40,756 nt of DNA from Saprospiraceae bacterium (GTDB lineage Bacteria > Bacteroidota > Bacteroidia > Chitinophagales > Saprospiraceae): NCBI GenBank assembly GCA_013002995.1, contig JABDLO010000426.1, positions 1 through 40,756 of the forward strand. Reading direction: 5' to 3'. The notes below the pieces were generated by a model, which was given only the letters and a program-made list of their open reading frames with translations, did no database searches and had not been told where the DNA came from. Both the position numbers and the translations under genes were made by a program. This document shows, one piece after another, positions 17,714 to 27,492 of this stretch. Each line of letters opens with the position of its first letter. Position 1 is the stretch's first letter.

Positions 17714-17744
17714 CATATTAAATACCTTTCATACCATATTAAAT
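17714..17744 (+). promoter_or_regulatory. 21-bp-phased direct repeat, candidate LytTR regulator binding site
   Basis: CATATTAAAT occurs at 17714-17723 and again at 17735-17744, exactly 21 bp apart with an 11-bp spacer. LytTR proteins bind paired direct repeats about two helical turns apart, usually next to the promoter. The second copy ends 20 bp before the TATATTTG box, where a -33 element would be. This suits activation of the kinase-regulator operon by its own LytTR product. Binding is inferred. Confidence 0.5.
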
Positions 17745-17764
17745 CTCCAACTCACATCACTCCC

Positions 17765-17772
17765 TATATTTG
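17765..17772 (+). promoter_or_regulatory. -7 promoter element of the LytS/LytTR operon
   Basis: TATATTTG matches TAnnTTTG exactly. There is no -33 TTTG at the usual distance, which fits an activator-dependent promoter. Transcription should start near 17777-17780, essentially at the GTG codon at 17779. Confidence 0.5.
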
Positions 17773-17778
17773 TACAGC

Positions 17779-18849
17779 GTGTCTTTAAAAAATAAAATAC
17801 CCATCATCATCCTTCACATCCTTTTCTGGTTGTTGTCCTCTTATTTTTTTGTTACATTTTTCTCCATTGAAGCTCAGGAAGTCAGTATAAATACAGATGG
17901 AGAAACCATCACTGAGACCTATTATGATAGTATTCTCCAGGAAGGTCTCACGATTGGAATATTAATTAGAATAATATTCTTCTATTTCCATTTGAATATT
18001 ATACAAAATTACCTCACCACCAAAAAGATCACCAGATATATACTTGGATTGGTTCTACTAATAGGATTTGCGTTTCTTGCAGAGAATATAATCGTAGCCC
18101 TGCTTTATAATACCTGGCCTGTCCCTGGTATCGAGAGGATTTTCATAATGATTTATACATTCTATGGATTAACATCACTGGGGTATGGGTTGTATTATGC
18201 ATGGAAGTCATCTGAGATTGCTAAATCAGAACTTAAGCAACAAGTAGTTCAATCTGAGCTAGCCGCTTTGAAATCTCAATTTGATCCTCACTTTATTTTT
18301 AACACCCTCAATAGCCTGCTGTACATTGCTGAAAAAGAGGGAAATCAGAAAATTTCTCAGGCCATTGAAGAGATGTCAGCTTTGATGAGATCCATTATTT
18401 ATGACTTTAAATCTCCTACAATCTCTCTAAACACAGAAATTGATCTTATCAGGAAATACATAAATCTACAATTGCTTAAGTATGATGAAAAGGATGAAAT
18501 ATCCATTGACCTATACCTGGATCCTTCATTGAATGACCATGATGCTGAAATTGCACCTTTGATTTTGCTGCCTTTTGTAGAAAATGCAATGAAACATGGA
18601 ATAGACATCTATAAAAAATCTGTCATTAATATTGAAACTAGTCTTCAAGAGGGCAACCTTACCTTTGCGGTAAGCAATACCAATCACTCATCTGAAGTAA
18701 ATGTACAGGGAGGAATAGGATTAGAAAACATCAGAAAGAGATTAGTGATTTTGTATCCAAAACAACACAGCCTGAATATTGAAAATGGGCTACTGTATAA
18801 AATCAAATTAGAACTAAATCTAGATCATAAATCATCACAGATACTATGA
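17779..18849 (+). CDS. LytS/YehU-type sensor histidine kinase (His_kinase domain)
   Basis: I prefer GTG 17779 as the start, because the in-frame TTG three codons upstream (17770) lies inside the -7 promoter element. From that TTG the product has 359 residues. It has about four membrane helices (roughly 11-31, 60-78, 90-112 and 122-145), then a short coiled linker. The His_kinase motif is QFDPHFIFNTLNSL, with the phospho-acceptor His at about 174 counted from the TTG. The ATPase part has PLILLPFVENAMKHGI (N box) and GGIGLENIRKRL (G box). A periplasmic loop of about 30 residues could sense the signal. It overlaps the response regulator by ATGA. Confidence 0.9.
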   Translation: MSLKNKIPIIILHILFWLLSSYFFVTFFSIEAQEVSINTDGETITETYYDSILQEGLTIGILIRIIFFYFHLNIIQNYLTTKKITRYILGLVLLIGFAFLAENIIVALLYNTWPVPGIERIFIMIYTFYGLTSLGYGLYYAWKSSEIAKSELKQQVVQSELAALKSQFDPHFIFNTLNSLLYIAEKEGNQKISQAIEEMSALMRSIIYDFKSPTISLNTEIDLIRKYINLQLLKYDEKDEISIDLYLDPSLNDHDAEIAPLILLPFVENAMKHGIDIYKKSVINIETSLQEGNLTFAVSNTNHSSEVNVQGGIGLENIRKRLVILYPKQHSLNIENGLLYKIKLELNLDHKSSQIL

Positions 18850-19526
18850 TTACATGTATCATCATAGATGACGAACCAAAAGCAATAGATCTGCTTAAGT
18901 TGTATACGGATCGACACGAAGATATATCTGTTGTTGGTGCCTTCAGAGATCCTATTGAAGCCATTAGGTTTCTTGAATCCCACCTCGTTGATTTGGTTTT
19001 CCTGGATATTAATATGCCAAAGATCAATGGAATATCACTTGCTAAAATCATTGATAAAAAATCACAGATTATTTTCACTACAGCCTATTCTGAATATGCC
19101 GTTGAAAGTTATGATATCGGTGCTGTGGATTATCTTTTGAAGCCGATTTCCTATGAGCGATTCTATAAGAGTATCGATAAAGTGAGAAATCAAATTAAAA
19201 AACAACAACTTAATTCATCTTTCATCCTCATTAAAAGTGGAAATACATCCCACAGAATAGAGGCAAATCACATCCTTTTTCTTCAGAAAGATGGCAATTA
19301 CATCTTTTACCATACCAGCTCCATTCGTATAATGGCCAGGGAAAGTACATCAGAAGCACTAGATAAACTACCTGACCAATTTATTAGAGTTCATAAATCA
19401 TTCATCATTAATTTGAACTGTGTAAGTAAATTCACTAATGAAAACATAACCATTGACAGTCATGAGATACCAATTGGGGAGTCCTTTAAAAAAGCAACAC
19501 ATAAGATCCTAAAGGAAATTAGGTGA
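18846..19526 (+). CDS. LytTR-family response regulator
   Basis: The receiver domain (1-120) has the acidic pocket DDE at 8-10, the phospho-acceptor Asp54 in FLDINMP and a conserved Lys in LLKPISYERF near 104. The C-terminal LytTR DNA-binding domain (about 128-224) contains HRIEANHILFLQKDGNYIFYHT, FIRVHKSFIINL and IPIGESFKK. The kinase gene overlaps its start by ATGA, so the two are a cognate pair. LytTR regulators bind direct repeats spaced about 21 bp apart, and such a repeat lies in front of the kinase. Targets beyond its own operon are unknown; the divergent serine hydrolase is the nearest candidate. Confidence 0.92.
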   Translation: MITCIIIDDEPKAIDLLKLYTDRHEDISVVGAFRDPIEAIRFLESHLVDLVFLDINMPKINGISLAKIIDKKSQIIFTTAYSEYAVESYDIGAVDYLLKPISYERFYKSIDKVRNQIKKQQLNSSFILIKSGNTSHRIEANHILFLQKDGNYIFYHTSSIRIMARESTSEALDKLPDQFIRVHKSFIINLNCVSKFTNENITIDSHEIPIGESFKKATHKILKEIR

Positions 19527-19632
19527 TATTGATAATGATTTAAATTACCTACATAGATTGTCTCTTGTAATAATTTATAGGCACATTTGCATGATAATGC
19601 TTAATTATAACCTGCTTTAAGAATTATACAAA

Positions 19633-20445
19633 ATGAAAATACTAGTTATCGGAGGTGGAAATATGGGTATTACATACGCCAGAAGCTTTCTGCACAGCCA
19701 TATCGTCACCAAAGAAAAAATGGTCATCCTTGAGAAGTCTTTGAAAAAAGCTGAAGAACTCAAAAAATCCGATGTTGGAACAGTTTATGGTGAACCAGGG
19801 GACTACATAAAAACCTGTGATTTGATCATTCTTGCTGTAAAGCCTCAAGATGTTCACATATTATTTGAAACGATTGCTCCATTTATCGATCATCAGCAAG
19901 TGATCATGTCCATCATGGCAGGAGTTAAGATGGCTACCATATCAGATGCGCTCGGGACTTTTAAAATTATTAGGGCAATGCCCAATCTTCCAGCTCAGAT
20001 CGGTACCGGAATGACTGTATTTACTTCATCGGAAGAAGTGACCAGGATAGAATTGGTGATGGTTCAGAATTTATTAAACAGCACAGGAAAAGCCATTTAT
20101 GTCGGAGAGGAAGATGCTATTGATGCAGCAACTGCCATCTCCGGTTCAGGGCCTGCTTATGTATTTTACTTTATGCAATCACTGATTGAGTCAGCCAAAG
20201 ATATGGGTTTCAGTCAGGCACAGGCTGAACTGCTCACTTATCAGACATTTAAAGGTGCAGTAGACCTATTTAATAAATATGATTTTACTTGTGAAGAATG
20301 GATCTCAAAAGTTTCTTCCAAAGGAGGGACTACTGAAGCCGCTTTCAACAAGTTTAATGAAAATCATCTAAAGAAAGATTTTCAGTCAGGAGTAAATATG
20401 GCCTTGACCAGGGCAAAGGAATTAAGTTTAAAAAGAGATTCCTAA
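19633..20445 (+). CDS. proC: Pyrroline-5-carboxylate reductase
   Basis: The 270-residue protein has the N-terminal NAD(P) loop ILVIGGGNMG (3-12) and the coenzyme-side segment LIILAVKPQDV. The central IMAGVKMATI..ALGTFKIIRAMPNLPAQIGTGMTV stretch and the C-terminal dimerisation signature, with ISGSGPAYVFYFMQSLIESAKDMG and SKGGTTEAAFNKF, are also clear. It reduces 1-pyrroline-5-carboxylate to proline, the last step of proline synthesis, in the cytoplasm. It appears to be transcribed alone. A CACATTTG about 45 nt upstream is one base off the consensus -7 element, with TTG 21 bp before it. Confidence 0.93.
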   Translation: MKILVIGGGNMGITYARSFLHSHIVTKEKMVILEKSLKKAEELKKSDVGTVYGEPGDYIKTCDLIILAVKPQDVHILFETIAPFIDHQQVIMSIMAGVKMATISDALGTFKIIRAMPNLPAQIGTGMTVFTSSEEVTRIELVMVQNLLNSTGKAIYVGEEDAIDAATAISGSGPAYVFYFMQSLIESAKDMGFSQAQAELLTYQTFKGAVDLFNKYDFTCEEWISKVSSKGGTTEAAFNKFNENHLKKDFQSGVNMALTRAKELSLKRDS

Positions 20446-20479
20446 GCTTGACCAACGGGAAAGATTAGTAAGCTCGGTT

Positions 20480-20496
20480 TAGTAGGTAGTAGGTAG
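20480..20496. repeat. Short tandem repeat TAGTAGG
   Basis: TAGTAGGTAGTAGGTAG is about 2.4 copies of a 7-bp unit in the gap after proC. Nearby, the sequence from 20450 (AAGCTTGACCAACGGG, then AGTAAGCTCGG) loosely resembles the CTTACCAACC repeats at 1-228. No gene is present. Confidence 0.4.
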
Positions 20497-20550
20497 ACTT
20501 ACTTTTAGCATTTTTCAAAATCCATTTCTGAATGCATTTAATTATAAGGA

Positions 20551-21042
20551 TCAGTTTCCCTCATCTCCAAATGTAAACAAGATATCTCCTGTAGGCATTA
20601 CTTCCATGCTGAACGCCTGACTTTGATCCGGATCATAATCTTGTTCTGATTGAGAAGCTCCGGCTATGATGTTAATGATCAGATCATTATCAATTGAAGC
20701 TACAGATCTCTTGATAATTTCGCCATCTATCTTTGTACTTGCAATGGATTTTCGCGAGATGAGTTGACCGTTTTTATCGAGTGTCACGAGAAAGTAGTCA
20801 TATTGTAAGATTGCACCCCGCCAATATATGATCCCAATATAGTCGTCTTGTTGAGGCAATTGAATGCAAGGAATGTACTCGGTAGTATCACCATCTATTT
20901 CTTCCCACTGTCCGATAAATGCATCTATTGCTTCTAAGGGTAGGACTTTATTATTCCTGCTGAATACATCTATGGTTTCTTCACTCAACGTTACAGGAAG
21001 ATCCACCTCAGGAAAAAAACTTAAAAACTCGGTAAAAGTCAT
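20551..21042 (-). CDS. Conserved-looking hypothetical protein
   Basis: I do not recognise this 163-residue protein. It begins MTFTEFLSFFPEVDLPVTLSEETIDVFS, with no signal peptide or membrane helix, so it is probably cytoplasmic. The middle (about 64-125) is beta-rich: IGIIYWRGAILQYDYFLVTLDKNGQLISRKSIAS. The C-terminus is acidic and ends in LFTFGDEGN. The strand pattern suggests a single barrel or WD-like module, but that is a guess. It stands alone, convergent with proC and divergent from sdhC, with its own promoter candidate at 21060-21094. Confidence 0.7.
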   Translation of the reverse strand: MTFTEFLSFFPEVDLPVTLSEETIDVFSRNNKVLPLEAIDAFIGQWEEIDGDTTEYIPCIQLPQQDDYIGIIYWRGAILQYDYFLVTLDKNGQLISRKSIASTKIDGEIIKRSVASIDNDLIINIIAGASQSEQDYDPDQSQAFSMEVMPTGDILFTFGDEGN

Positions 21043-21059
21043 AAATACTTATTAAGCTG

Positions 21060-21094
21060 CAAATGTAGGTTTTATCATGATTTTTTGAATCAAA
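21060..21094 (-). promoter_or_regulatory. Promoter candidate for the hypothetical gene at 20551
   Basis: On the minus strand, TACATTTG (21067 down to 21060) is an exact -7 match. TTTG (21094-21091) lies 23 bp upstream, slightly longer than usual. The leader would be about 12 nt. Confidence 0.45.
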
Positions 21095-21210
21095 ATAGAA
21101 TTTATTCTAACTAATTGATTACCAGAAATTGTTCATTCTTTGAGTTAAATTAGACTGATTCTAAATAAAAAATAGCATTCATCTGATATGGGTTTCAGGT
21201 GTTTATTAAA

Positions 21211-21218
21211 TAGTTTTG
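21211..21218 (+). promoter_or_regulatory. -7 element of the sdhCAB promoter
   Basis: TAGTTTTG matches TAnnTTTG exactly and lies 27 nt before the sdhC ATG. A clear -33 TTTG is not seen. Confidence 0.4.
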
Positions 21219-21245
21219 TACAACTCAGATTTTAAATTCAATTAT

Positions 21246-21926
21246 ATGAGCTGGATAACCGACTTTCTTACTTCCAGTATTGGGAGAAAAATCATTATGA
21301 GCTTAACAGGAATATTCCTGATAACTTTTTTGATTGTTCACCTTGCTGGTAACTTACAATTGCTGAAGTCCGATGGTGGTGAAGCATTTAATTTATATGC
21401 TTACTTCATGACTTCTAATCCCTTGATCAAGGCTGTATCTTATGGTCTGTATTTCTTTATCTTATTGCATACTGTTGTAGGAATTGCCTTATGGGCAAAA
21501 AACAAGAAAGCTAAGGGCAAAAGAAACGCCATGGTATCAAAAGAAAGCTCAACATGGGCTTCACGAAATATGGCCTTATTGGGTACATTGATTTTTGCAT
21601 TTATTCTCATACACATGGGTGATTTTTGGTTGAAGATGAAGCTCGACCAGACACCTTATGCCACCTATGATGGTCAATCATACAAAGACCTTTATGCTCT
21701 ATGTATGATGACATTTAGCAACGTGTATTTTGTTATTGCCTATGTGATAGGTATGATCGTATTGGGATTCCATTTATGGCATGGATTTCAAAGTGCATTT
21801 CAGACACTTGGACTCAACCATCCCAAGTACACCCCTATCATCAAAGGATTGGGCAAAATATTTTCAATTGTTGTCCCATTGGGATTTGCAGTCATCCCGG
21901 TTTACATGTATTTATTCATGAAATAA
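21246..21926 (+). CDS. sdhC: Succinate dehydrogenase/fumarate reductase cytochrome b subunit
   Basis: I start at ATG 21246 (MSWITDFLTSSIGRKIIMSLTG). An earlier in-frame TTG at 21216 overlaps the -7 promoter element and adds non-family residues. The 226-residue protein has five membrane helices and His residues in IVHLAGN, LLHTVVG, LIHMGDF and GFHLWHG, consistent with the single-subunit dihaem b-type anchor used by Bacteroidota and epsilon-class fumarate reductases. It anchors SdhAB to the inner membrane and exchanges electrons with menaquinone. It is the first gene of sdhCAB, with a 46-nt gap to sdhA. Confidence 0.92.
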   Translation: MSWITDFLTSSIGRKIIMSLTGIFLITFLIVHLAGNLQLLKSDGGEAFNLYAYFMTSNPLIKAVSYGLYFFILLHTVVGIALWAKNKKAKGKRNAMVSKESSTWASRNMALLGTLIFAFILIHMGDFWLKMKLDQTPYATYDGQSYKDLYALCMMTFSNVYFVIAYVIGMIVLGFHLWHGFQSAFQTLGLNHPKYTPIIKGLGKIFSIVVPLGFAVIPVYMYLFMK

Positions 21927-21972
21927 ACCACCTACAATTAAAATTACTTTCAAAAAGTAAAAAAGAAAGAAA

Positions 21973-23970
21973 ATGAAATTAGATCCAAAAATACCCAAAG
22001 GCCCACTGGCAGAAAAATGGACAAAATATAGAGGCACGATGAATCTCGTTGCCCCCAATAATAAAAGAAGAATTGATATTATCGTTGTTGGAACTGGCTT
22101 AGCAGGAGCTTCTGCTGCAGCTTCACTTGGAGAATTGGGATATAATGTAAAAGCATTTACCTTCCATGATTCCCCGAGGAGAGCTCACTCTATTGCAGCA
22201 CAAGGAGGAATCAATGCTGCTAAAAACTATCAAAACGATGGTGATTCAGTCTATCGGTTATTTTATGACACCATCAAAGGTGGCGATTACAGAAGCCGGG
22301 AAGCTAATGTACATAGGCTCGCTGAAGCTAGTACAGAAATCATTGATCAGTGTGTGGCACAAGGAGTACCATTTGCCAGGGAATATGGAGGCCTGCTGGC
22401 CAATAGATCATTTGGAGGTGTACAAGTGTCCAGAACCTTTTATGCGCGAGGACAGACCGGTCAGCAATTATTAATTGGAGCATATTCAGCTCTTTCACGA
22501 CAGATTTCTTTAGGAAATGTCGAGATGTTCAATCGTCACGAGATGATTGACCTCGTAGTCGTTGATGGAAAAGCAAGAGGAATTATAACAAGAAATTTAA
22601 TAACAGGAGAGATTGATCGACATAGTGCACATTGTGTTGTTCTAGGAACCGGAGGATATGGCAACGTATTCTATCTTTCCACTAATGCAATGGGATGCAA
22701 TGTTACAGCTGCATGGAAATCTGTTAAAAAGGGAGCTTTAATGGCCAACCCATGTTTTACACAGATTCACCCAACTTGTATTCCTGTAGCCGGTGATTAT
22801 CAATCTAAATTGACATTGATGTCAGAGTCTTTAAGGAATGACGGAAGGGTTTGGGTACCTAAGAAGCTTGAAGATGCAAAAGCGGTACGTGAGGGCAGGC
22901 TTAAGCCTACTGATATTAAAGAGGAAGACAGAGATTACTATCTAGAAAGGAGATATCCGGCATTCGGAAACCTGGTTCCTCGGGATGTTGCATCCAGAGC
23001 TGCTAAGGTTGAGTGTGATAAGGGACATGGTGTGGCTCCAACAGGACTTGCTGTATTCCTTGATTTTGAAGATGCAATTATGCGATATGGAAAATCAGAA
23101 GCATCGGCCAGGAGATTGAATGGAGAAGCTACTCCTGCCAAGATCCGTGAATTGGGTGAAGAAGTGGTCAAGGCAAAATATGGTAACTTATTCCAGATGT
23201 ATGAAAAGATCACAGCTGATGATCCATATAAAACACCAATGAAAATTTACCCTGCCGTTCATTATACGATGGGGGGCATCTGGGTTGATTACAACCTGGA
23301 AACCAATGTACCTGGTCTTTTTGCTATGGGGGAATGCAACTTCTCTGATCATGGAGCCAACCGTCTTGGTGCTTCAGCATTGATGCAAGGATTGGCTGAT
23401 GGTTACTTTGTATTACCTTATACGATCGGACAATTCCTTTCTGGTGAAATAAGTACGCCAAGCATTCCTAATGATCTTCCGGAATTCATTGAGGCAGAAA
23501 AACAATCTAAGGAAAGAATTGAAAAATTGATGGCTATCCAGGGAAATCAATCTGTTGAAACCTTCCACAGAAAACTGGGCAAAATCATGTGGGAATATTG
23601 TGGAATGTCAAGGAATGCTGAAGGATTAAAAAAAGGTCGTCAGATGATCAGAGAACTTAGAGATGAGTTCTATCGCGATGTATTTATTCCAGGGTCTACT
23701 GACGAATTTAATCCTGAGCTGGAAAAAGCAGGAAGGGTTGCCGATTTCCTAGAACTGGGAGAATTGATGATGTTAGATGCTCTTGACAGAAATGAAAGCT
23801 GTGGTGGTCACTTCAGAGAAGAATATAAAACTCCTGAAGGGGAAGCACTCAGAAGAGATGATGAATACACCTATGTATCAGCGTGGGAATGGGACGATCA
23901 GGAGCCAATATTGCATAAAGAAGAACTAGTATTTGAAAACGTTGAGTTGAAAACCAGAAGTTATAAATAA
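21973..23970 (+). CDS. sdhA: Succinate dehydrogenase/fumarate reductase flavoprotein subunit
   Basis: The FAD-binding dinucleotide fold is [22 protein letters not shown] (36-57). The FAD-linking histidine segment is [17 protein letters not shown], with His72. The capping domain and catalytic Arg/His segments follow, for example [19 protein letters not shown] and [19 protein letters not shown]. The C-terminal helical part is normal, and the length of 665 residues is typical of the B-type enzyme found with a single cytochrome subunit. It oxidises succinate to fumarate, or runs in reverse under anoxia, linking the TCA cycle to the quinone pool. sdhB starts 7 nt downstream, so expression is coupled. 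Confidence 0.97.
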   Translation: MKLDPKIPKGPLAEKWTKYRGTMNLVAPNNKRRIDIIVVGTGLAGASAAASLGELGYNVKAFTFHDSPRRAHSIAAQGGINAAKNYQNDGDSVYRLFYDTIKGGDYRSREANVHRLAEASTEIIDQCVAQGVPFAREYGGLLANRSFGGVQVSRTFYARGQTGQQLLIGAYSALSRQISLGNVEMFNRHEMIDLVVVDGKARGIITRNLITGEIDRHSAHCVVLGTGGYGNVFYLSTNAMGCNVTAAWKSVKKGALMANPCFTQIHPTCIPVAGDYQSKLTLMSESLRNDGRVWVPKKLEDAKAVREGRLKPTDIKEEDRDYYLERRYPAFGNLVPRDVASRAAKVECDKGHGVAPTGLAVFLDFEDAIMRYGKSEASARRLNGEATPAKIRELGEEVVKAKYGNLFQMYEKITADDPYKTPMKIYPAVHYTMGGIWVDYNLETNVPGLFAMGECNFSDHGANRLGASALMQGLADGYFVLPYTIGQFLSGEISTPSIPNDLPEFIEAEKQSKERIEKLMAIQGNQSVETFHRKLGKIMWEYCGMSRNAEGLKKGRQMIRELRDEFYRDVFIPGSTDEFNPELEKAGRVADFLELGELMMLDALDRNESCGGHFREEYKTPEGEALRRDDEYTYVSAWEWDDQEPILHKEELVFENVELKTRSYK

Positions 23971-23977
23971 TACCATT

Positions 23978-24724
23978 ATGAAGTTGACACTAAAAGTCTG
24001 GAGACAGAAAAACAATAAAGACAAAGGTCGATTTGAAACATACAATGTTACAGCAAGCGAGCACATGTCATTTCTTGAAATGCTTGACGTATTAAATGAA
24101 CAATTGATCGCTGAGAAGAAAGAGCCTATTGCATTTGATCATGATTGTAGAGAAGGAATATGTGGTACGTGTAGCCTTACGGTAAATGGACGACCTCATG
24201 GCCCCATCCAGGGAACGACAGTTTGCCAGGTACATATGTTTAACTACAAAGATGGAGACACCATTACCATTGAACCATGGAGATCCAGTGGTTTCCCTGT
24301 TGTAAAAGATTTGGTCGTAAATCGAGGAGCTTTTGACAGGATCATACAAGCCGGAGGTTTCATTTCTGTAAATACTGGAGGTACACCAGATGGAAATGCA
24401 ATACCTGTTGAAAAAGAGAATGCAGATAAAGCAATGGATGCCGCAGCATGCATTGGCTGTGGAGCTTGTGTCGCAGCTTGTCCTAATGGATCTGCAATGC
24501 TTTTCACCTCTGCCAAAATATCTCATTTAGCTCTACTCCCACAAGGAGAAACCGAACATGCTAAGAGATCTAAAGCTATGGTAACCCAGATGGACAAAGA
24601 AGGATTTGGTTTCTGTTCAAATATAGGCGCATGTGAAGTTGAATGTCCTAAAGAAATTAAACTTGATAATATTGCAAGGATGAATAGAGGATACCTTTCT
24701 TCTATATTTGGAAATAGAAAATAA
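23978..24724 (+). CDS. sdhB: Succinate dehydrogenase/fumarate reductase iron-sulfur subunit
   Basis: The N-terminal 2Fe-2S domain has ligands in [10 protein letters not shown] (Cys57, 62 and 65), with the fourth at Cys83. The C-terminal domain has [14 protein letters not shown] (Cys158, 161, 164 and 168) and [12 protein letters not shown] (Cys213, 219 and 223), which together hold the 4Fe-4S and 3Fe-4S centres. All ligands are present. At 248 residues it has the usual length. It carries electrons from FAD in SdhA to the haem of SdhC. It is the last gene of the operon, and a very strong terminator begins 17 nt after its stop. Confidence 0.96.
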   Translation: MKLTLKVWRQKNNKDKGRFETYNVTASEHMSFLEMLDVLNEQLIAEKKEPIAFDHDCREGICGTCSLTVNGRPHGPIQGTTVCQVHMFNYKDGDTITIEPWRSSGFPVVKDLVVNRGAFDRIIQAGGFISVNTGGTPDGNAIPVEKENADKAMDAAACIGCGACVAACPNGSAMLFTSAKISHLALLPQGETEHAKRSKAMVTQMDKEGFGFCSNIGACEVECPKEIKLDNIARMNRGYLSSIFGNRK

Positions 24725-24740
24725 TTAAATCGCATTATTA

Positions 24741-24777
24741 AAATAGCTCCGTAACCATCATTATTACGGAGCTATTT
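24741..24777. terminator. Bidirectional terminator between sdhB and the TonB receptor gene
   Basis: AAATAGCTCCGTAA pairs perfectly with TTACGGAGCTATTT, a 14-bp stem with a 9-nt loop. T-rich sequence follows on both strands, so it serves the two convergent genes. Confidence 0.85.
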
Positions 24778-24808
24778 TTATTTATACCTGAAGCATCAGT
24801 ATCTACAC

Positions 24809-27436
24809 TTAAAAATTCAGGTTAATGCCACCCCTTAAAGTAGTACCATTGAATCCAAATTGATTGACTTCCCATGGCCATTTAAATCTTCCACCAAGAT
24901 CTGTTACAAAATCTCCTTTTGTATCAATAGGATCAGGATATACATTTAATAGATTGTTGACTGTTAAATTTATATTAGTATCTGAATTTAATTGATATCT
25001 AAAGATGAGATCCGTAACGACTTTGCCACCAAAAGTCTGATCTTTTGAAGGGTCATCTGCGTGTTGCCAGGTCACTTCACCAAAATAAGTATTATTCAAA
25101 GAGATATCTAAGTCTTCATTCAACCTATAATTTGCTCCCAATGTAAATTTTATATCTGGTCTAGCTGTAGTTACTCTTGATTGTTCTTTTCTGTTAAAAA
25201 TGTCATAACCTGCAGATTCAAATACTGGTGGAGCATTGACTTTATTATCATCCTTAATTTTAGTCTGATTATAATTAAGAGCAAATGTCAAGTCCAACTT
25301 GTCACCTATATTGTTTGTATTATATACAAAATCGACACCCTGTGTCCTTGTATCAATCGCATTAACAAAAAACTTGATACTGGTTACACTATTATTTATC
25401 AATACTTCTTCTACTGGATTAGTTGATGTGTCATCACCGTCAAATCCTATTTCACCAGTAAATAACACTCTGTTATCAAGATTAATATTATAGTAATCTA
25501 ATGTCAAAGAAGAATTATCACCTATTTTATAGGTTAAACCTGCAGAAAGATTGAAACTCGTTTCTGCATCAAGAGCAGGAACACCCAATCCCTGGATTAC
25601 ATCACTTACATTATTAAATGTACCTTGATTGGATACCGTACCACCTGAAACCAAGGTCTGGATATTACTTAAGTAGATCTGATGTAAAGATGGCGCTCTG
25701 AAACCAGTACTTACGGATGCTCGAATCGCTCCCTTTCCTCCTCCTAATAACTGTCTCAGATTTAACTTCCAAGATACATTATCACCAAAATCAGAATAGT
25801 TCTCATATCTGATTGCTCCACCAATTAAAAAATCCCTCGACACATCAAAATCTACCGCCCCATAAACTCCAATATTATTTCTGCTCTCATCAAGAGCATT
25901 TTCCGGAGTAAGACCTGGAAAGGATTGGGCACCGCCTTCAATATATGATTCCTCCTGACCTGCAATTACTTCAAAACTTTCACTTCTGATCTCTGAACCA
26001 AATGAGAGAGAAACCTTTTCCGTTGTTTTTACAAAATCTATGTTACCAACAATATTTCCAAATCGATAACCTCCCGGATCAAATTCAGTAGGACTATTGG
26101 GTAGCAGAGCAACATTAATTGTATTGCCAATTAAATAATCTACTCCATTCCCTCCATATGTGAGACTCACATCTGAATTCCAATCACCAAATTGATACCT
26201 GTTGCCCAATGTTAAGAACAAATCAGCTATATCGGTTTCAAAAGTTGGTTGGAATCCATTATAAGTTCCTCCCTGTGGTGTTAACAAACCTGCATCATCT
26301 GTTATCCAATAAGGAGCTCTATATAATGCAAATGATTTACCACTTCTCATGGTAAATAAAGTATTCCCGTAGAATTGACCTTTCCCATCTGAATAATTAG
26401 TACCAAAGTTGATACCTGCATTTACAAGGTCATATTCAGGTTGACCGATGATCATCCCCAGATCAGGATTTTGCTGTATCCAGGGATTTGTGCCGTTTAA
26501 AATGGCATCGTCTCCAAAAATTACTCCAAACAATCCATCTCCACCTGGTTCTCCAGCTCTATCTGTATAATCCTGATGATAATAACCAAGATTCAAATTC
26601 ATAAACCCATCTGCACCAAGATTGAACCCTCTATTCAAATTAGCACTATACATCAAACCATCTCCTTCTGTTGTAATACCTGATTCTACATTTAGATTGG
26701 TCTTATTGGTTTTCTGTTTTAAAATTATATTAATGACCCCAGCTATGGCATCAGAACCATATTCAGCACTGGCACCATCTCTCAGGACTTCCACTCTTTC
26801 AATCATATTTGCAGGGATACTTTTCATATCTACTCCTACTTCACCTTTACCTGGCGTATCATTTACATAAACCAGAGAACTTTGATTTTTTCTCTTCCCA
26901 TTTACAAGTACTAAAGTTCTGGAAGGCCCAAGATTTCTAAGCTCTGAAGGGTCAAAATGTGCTGTCGCATCTGAAATCGTCTGATTGCTTGAATTATAGG
27001 AAGGAATTTTATAGTTAATGATTTGTTCAATTGTATTCTGCCCGCTTGTTACCATATCAGCAGCATTTATATTGTCAATTGGAACTGCTGAAGTTAAAAT
27101 GGTTCTTGGTCTACCCCTGCTTCCCACTACCACAACTTCATCAAGTTTGCTATCACTCTGAATTAAAACTATTGTAAGATTATCGGTACTTTCATCAACT
27201 TCCAATAATTGAATTGCATATCCCAGATATGTAATTTCGAGTTGCGTAGGAAATGATGATACATTTAATTGAAACCTTCCATCAAGATCAGAAATGGTTG
27301 CCTCCCCACTTGCCAGATCCCTTATGGTTGCACCGACCAAAGAAGTTCCATTTTCTTCTTTAACAATTCCACTTAAAGATTGGGCACCAATTAAAATTGG
27401 CAAAAGGAACAGGATGGTAAATAGTAAATTTTTCAT
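24809..27436 (-). CDS. TonB-dependent outer-membrane receptor with carboxypeptidase-regulatory domain
   Basis: The signal peptide is at 1-18 (ending ILIGAQS). A carboxypeptidase-regulatory-like domain covers about 20-95, and a TonB box-like LDEVVVVGSRG is at about 97-107. The plug domain contains LRNLGPSRTLVLVNGKR and IPANMIERVEVLRDGASAEYGSDAIAGVINIILKQ. The barrel follows, ending RGGINLNF. The plug wording is that of the group often involved with siderophores, vitamins or oligosaccharides, distinct from SusC, and there is no SusD partner. The substrate is unknown. An inverted repeat in its leader at 27467-27492 could be a regulatory structure. Confidence 0.93.
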   Translation of the reverse strand: MKNLLFTILFLLPILIGAQSLSGIVKEENGTSLVGATIRDLASGEATISDLDGRFQLNVSSFPTQLEITYLGYAIQLLEVDESTDNLTIVLIQSDSKLDEVVVVGSRGRPRTILTSAVPIDNINAADMVTSGQNTIEQIINYKIPSYNSSNQTISDATAHFDPSELRNLGPSRTLVLVNGKRKNQSSLVYVNDTPGKGEVGVDMKSIPANMIERVEVLRDGASAEYGSDAIAGVINIILKQKTNKTNLNVESGITTEGDGLMYSANLNRGFNLGADGFMNLNLGYYHQDYTDRAGEPGGDGLFGVIFGDDAILNGTNPWIQQNPDLGMIIGQPEYDLVNAGINFGTNYSDGKGQFYGNTLFTMRSGKSFALYRAPYWITDDAGLLTPQGGTYNGFQPTFETDIADLFLTLGNRYQFGDWNSDVSLTYGGNGVDYLIGNTINVALLPNSPTEFDPGGYRFGNIVGNIDFVKTTEKVSLSFGSEIRSESFEVIAGQEESYIEGGAQSFPGLTPENALDESRNNIGVYGAVDFDVSRDFLIGGAIRYENYSDFGDNVSWKLNLRQLLGGGKGAIRASVSTGFRAPSLHQIYLSNIQTLVSGGTVSNQGTFNNVSDVIQGLGVPALDAETSFNLSAGLTYKIGDNSSLTLDYYNINLDNRVLFTGEIGFDGDDTSTNPVEEVLINNSVTSIKFFVNAIDTRTQGVDFVYNTNNIGDKLDLTFALNYNQTKIKDDNKVNAPPVFESAGYDIFNRKEQSRVTTARPDIKFTLGANYRLNEDLDISLNNTYFGEVTWQHADDPSKDQTFGGKVVTDLIFRYQLNSDTNINLTVNNLLNVYPDPIDTKGDFVTDLGGRFKWPWEVNQFGFNGTTLRGGINLNF

Positions 27437-27466
27437 GTTTGTTTTGATTTTTTGATAAAATAAAAG

Positions 27467-27492
27467 AATGGTTATGGTTATAGATAACCATT
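27467..27492. promoter_or_regulatory. Inverted repeat in the leader of the TonB receptor gene
   Basis: AATGGTTAT pairs with ATAACCATT across an 8-nt loop, 31-56 bp upstream of the receptor ATG. It could be an operator or an RNA hairpin. No T-tract follows on the minus strand, so it is not a terminator. Confidence 0.35.

Noticed and set aside
24092-24526. 144-residue minus-strand frame inside sdhB
   Set aside because: It is antisense to sdhB, whose cysteine ligands are all intact.
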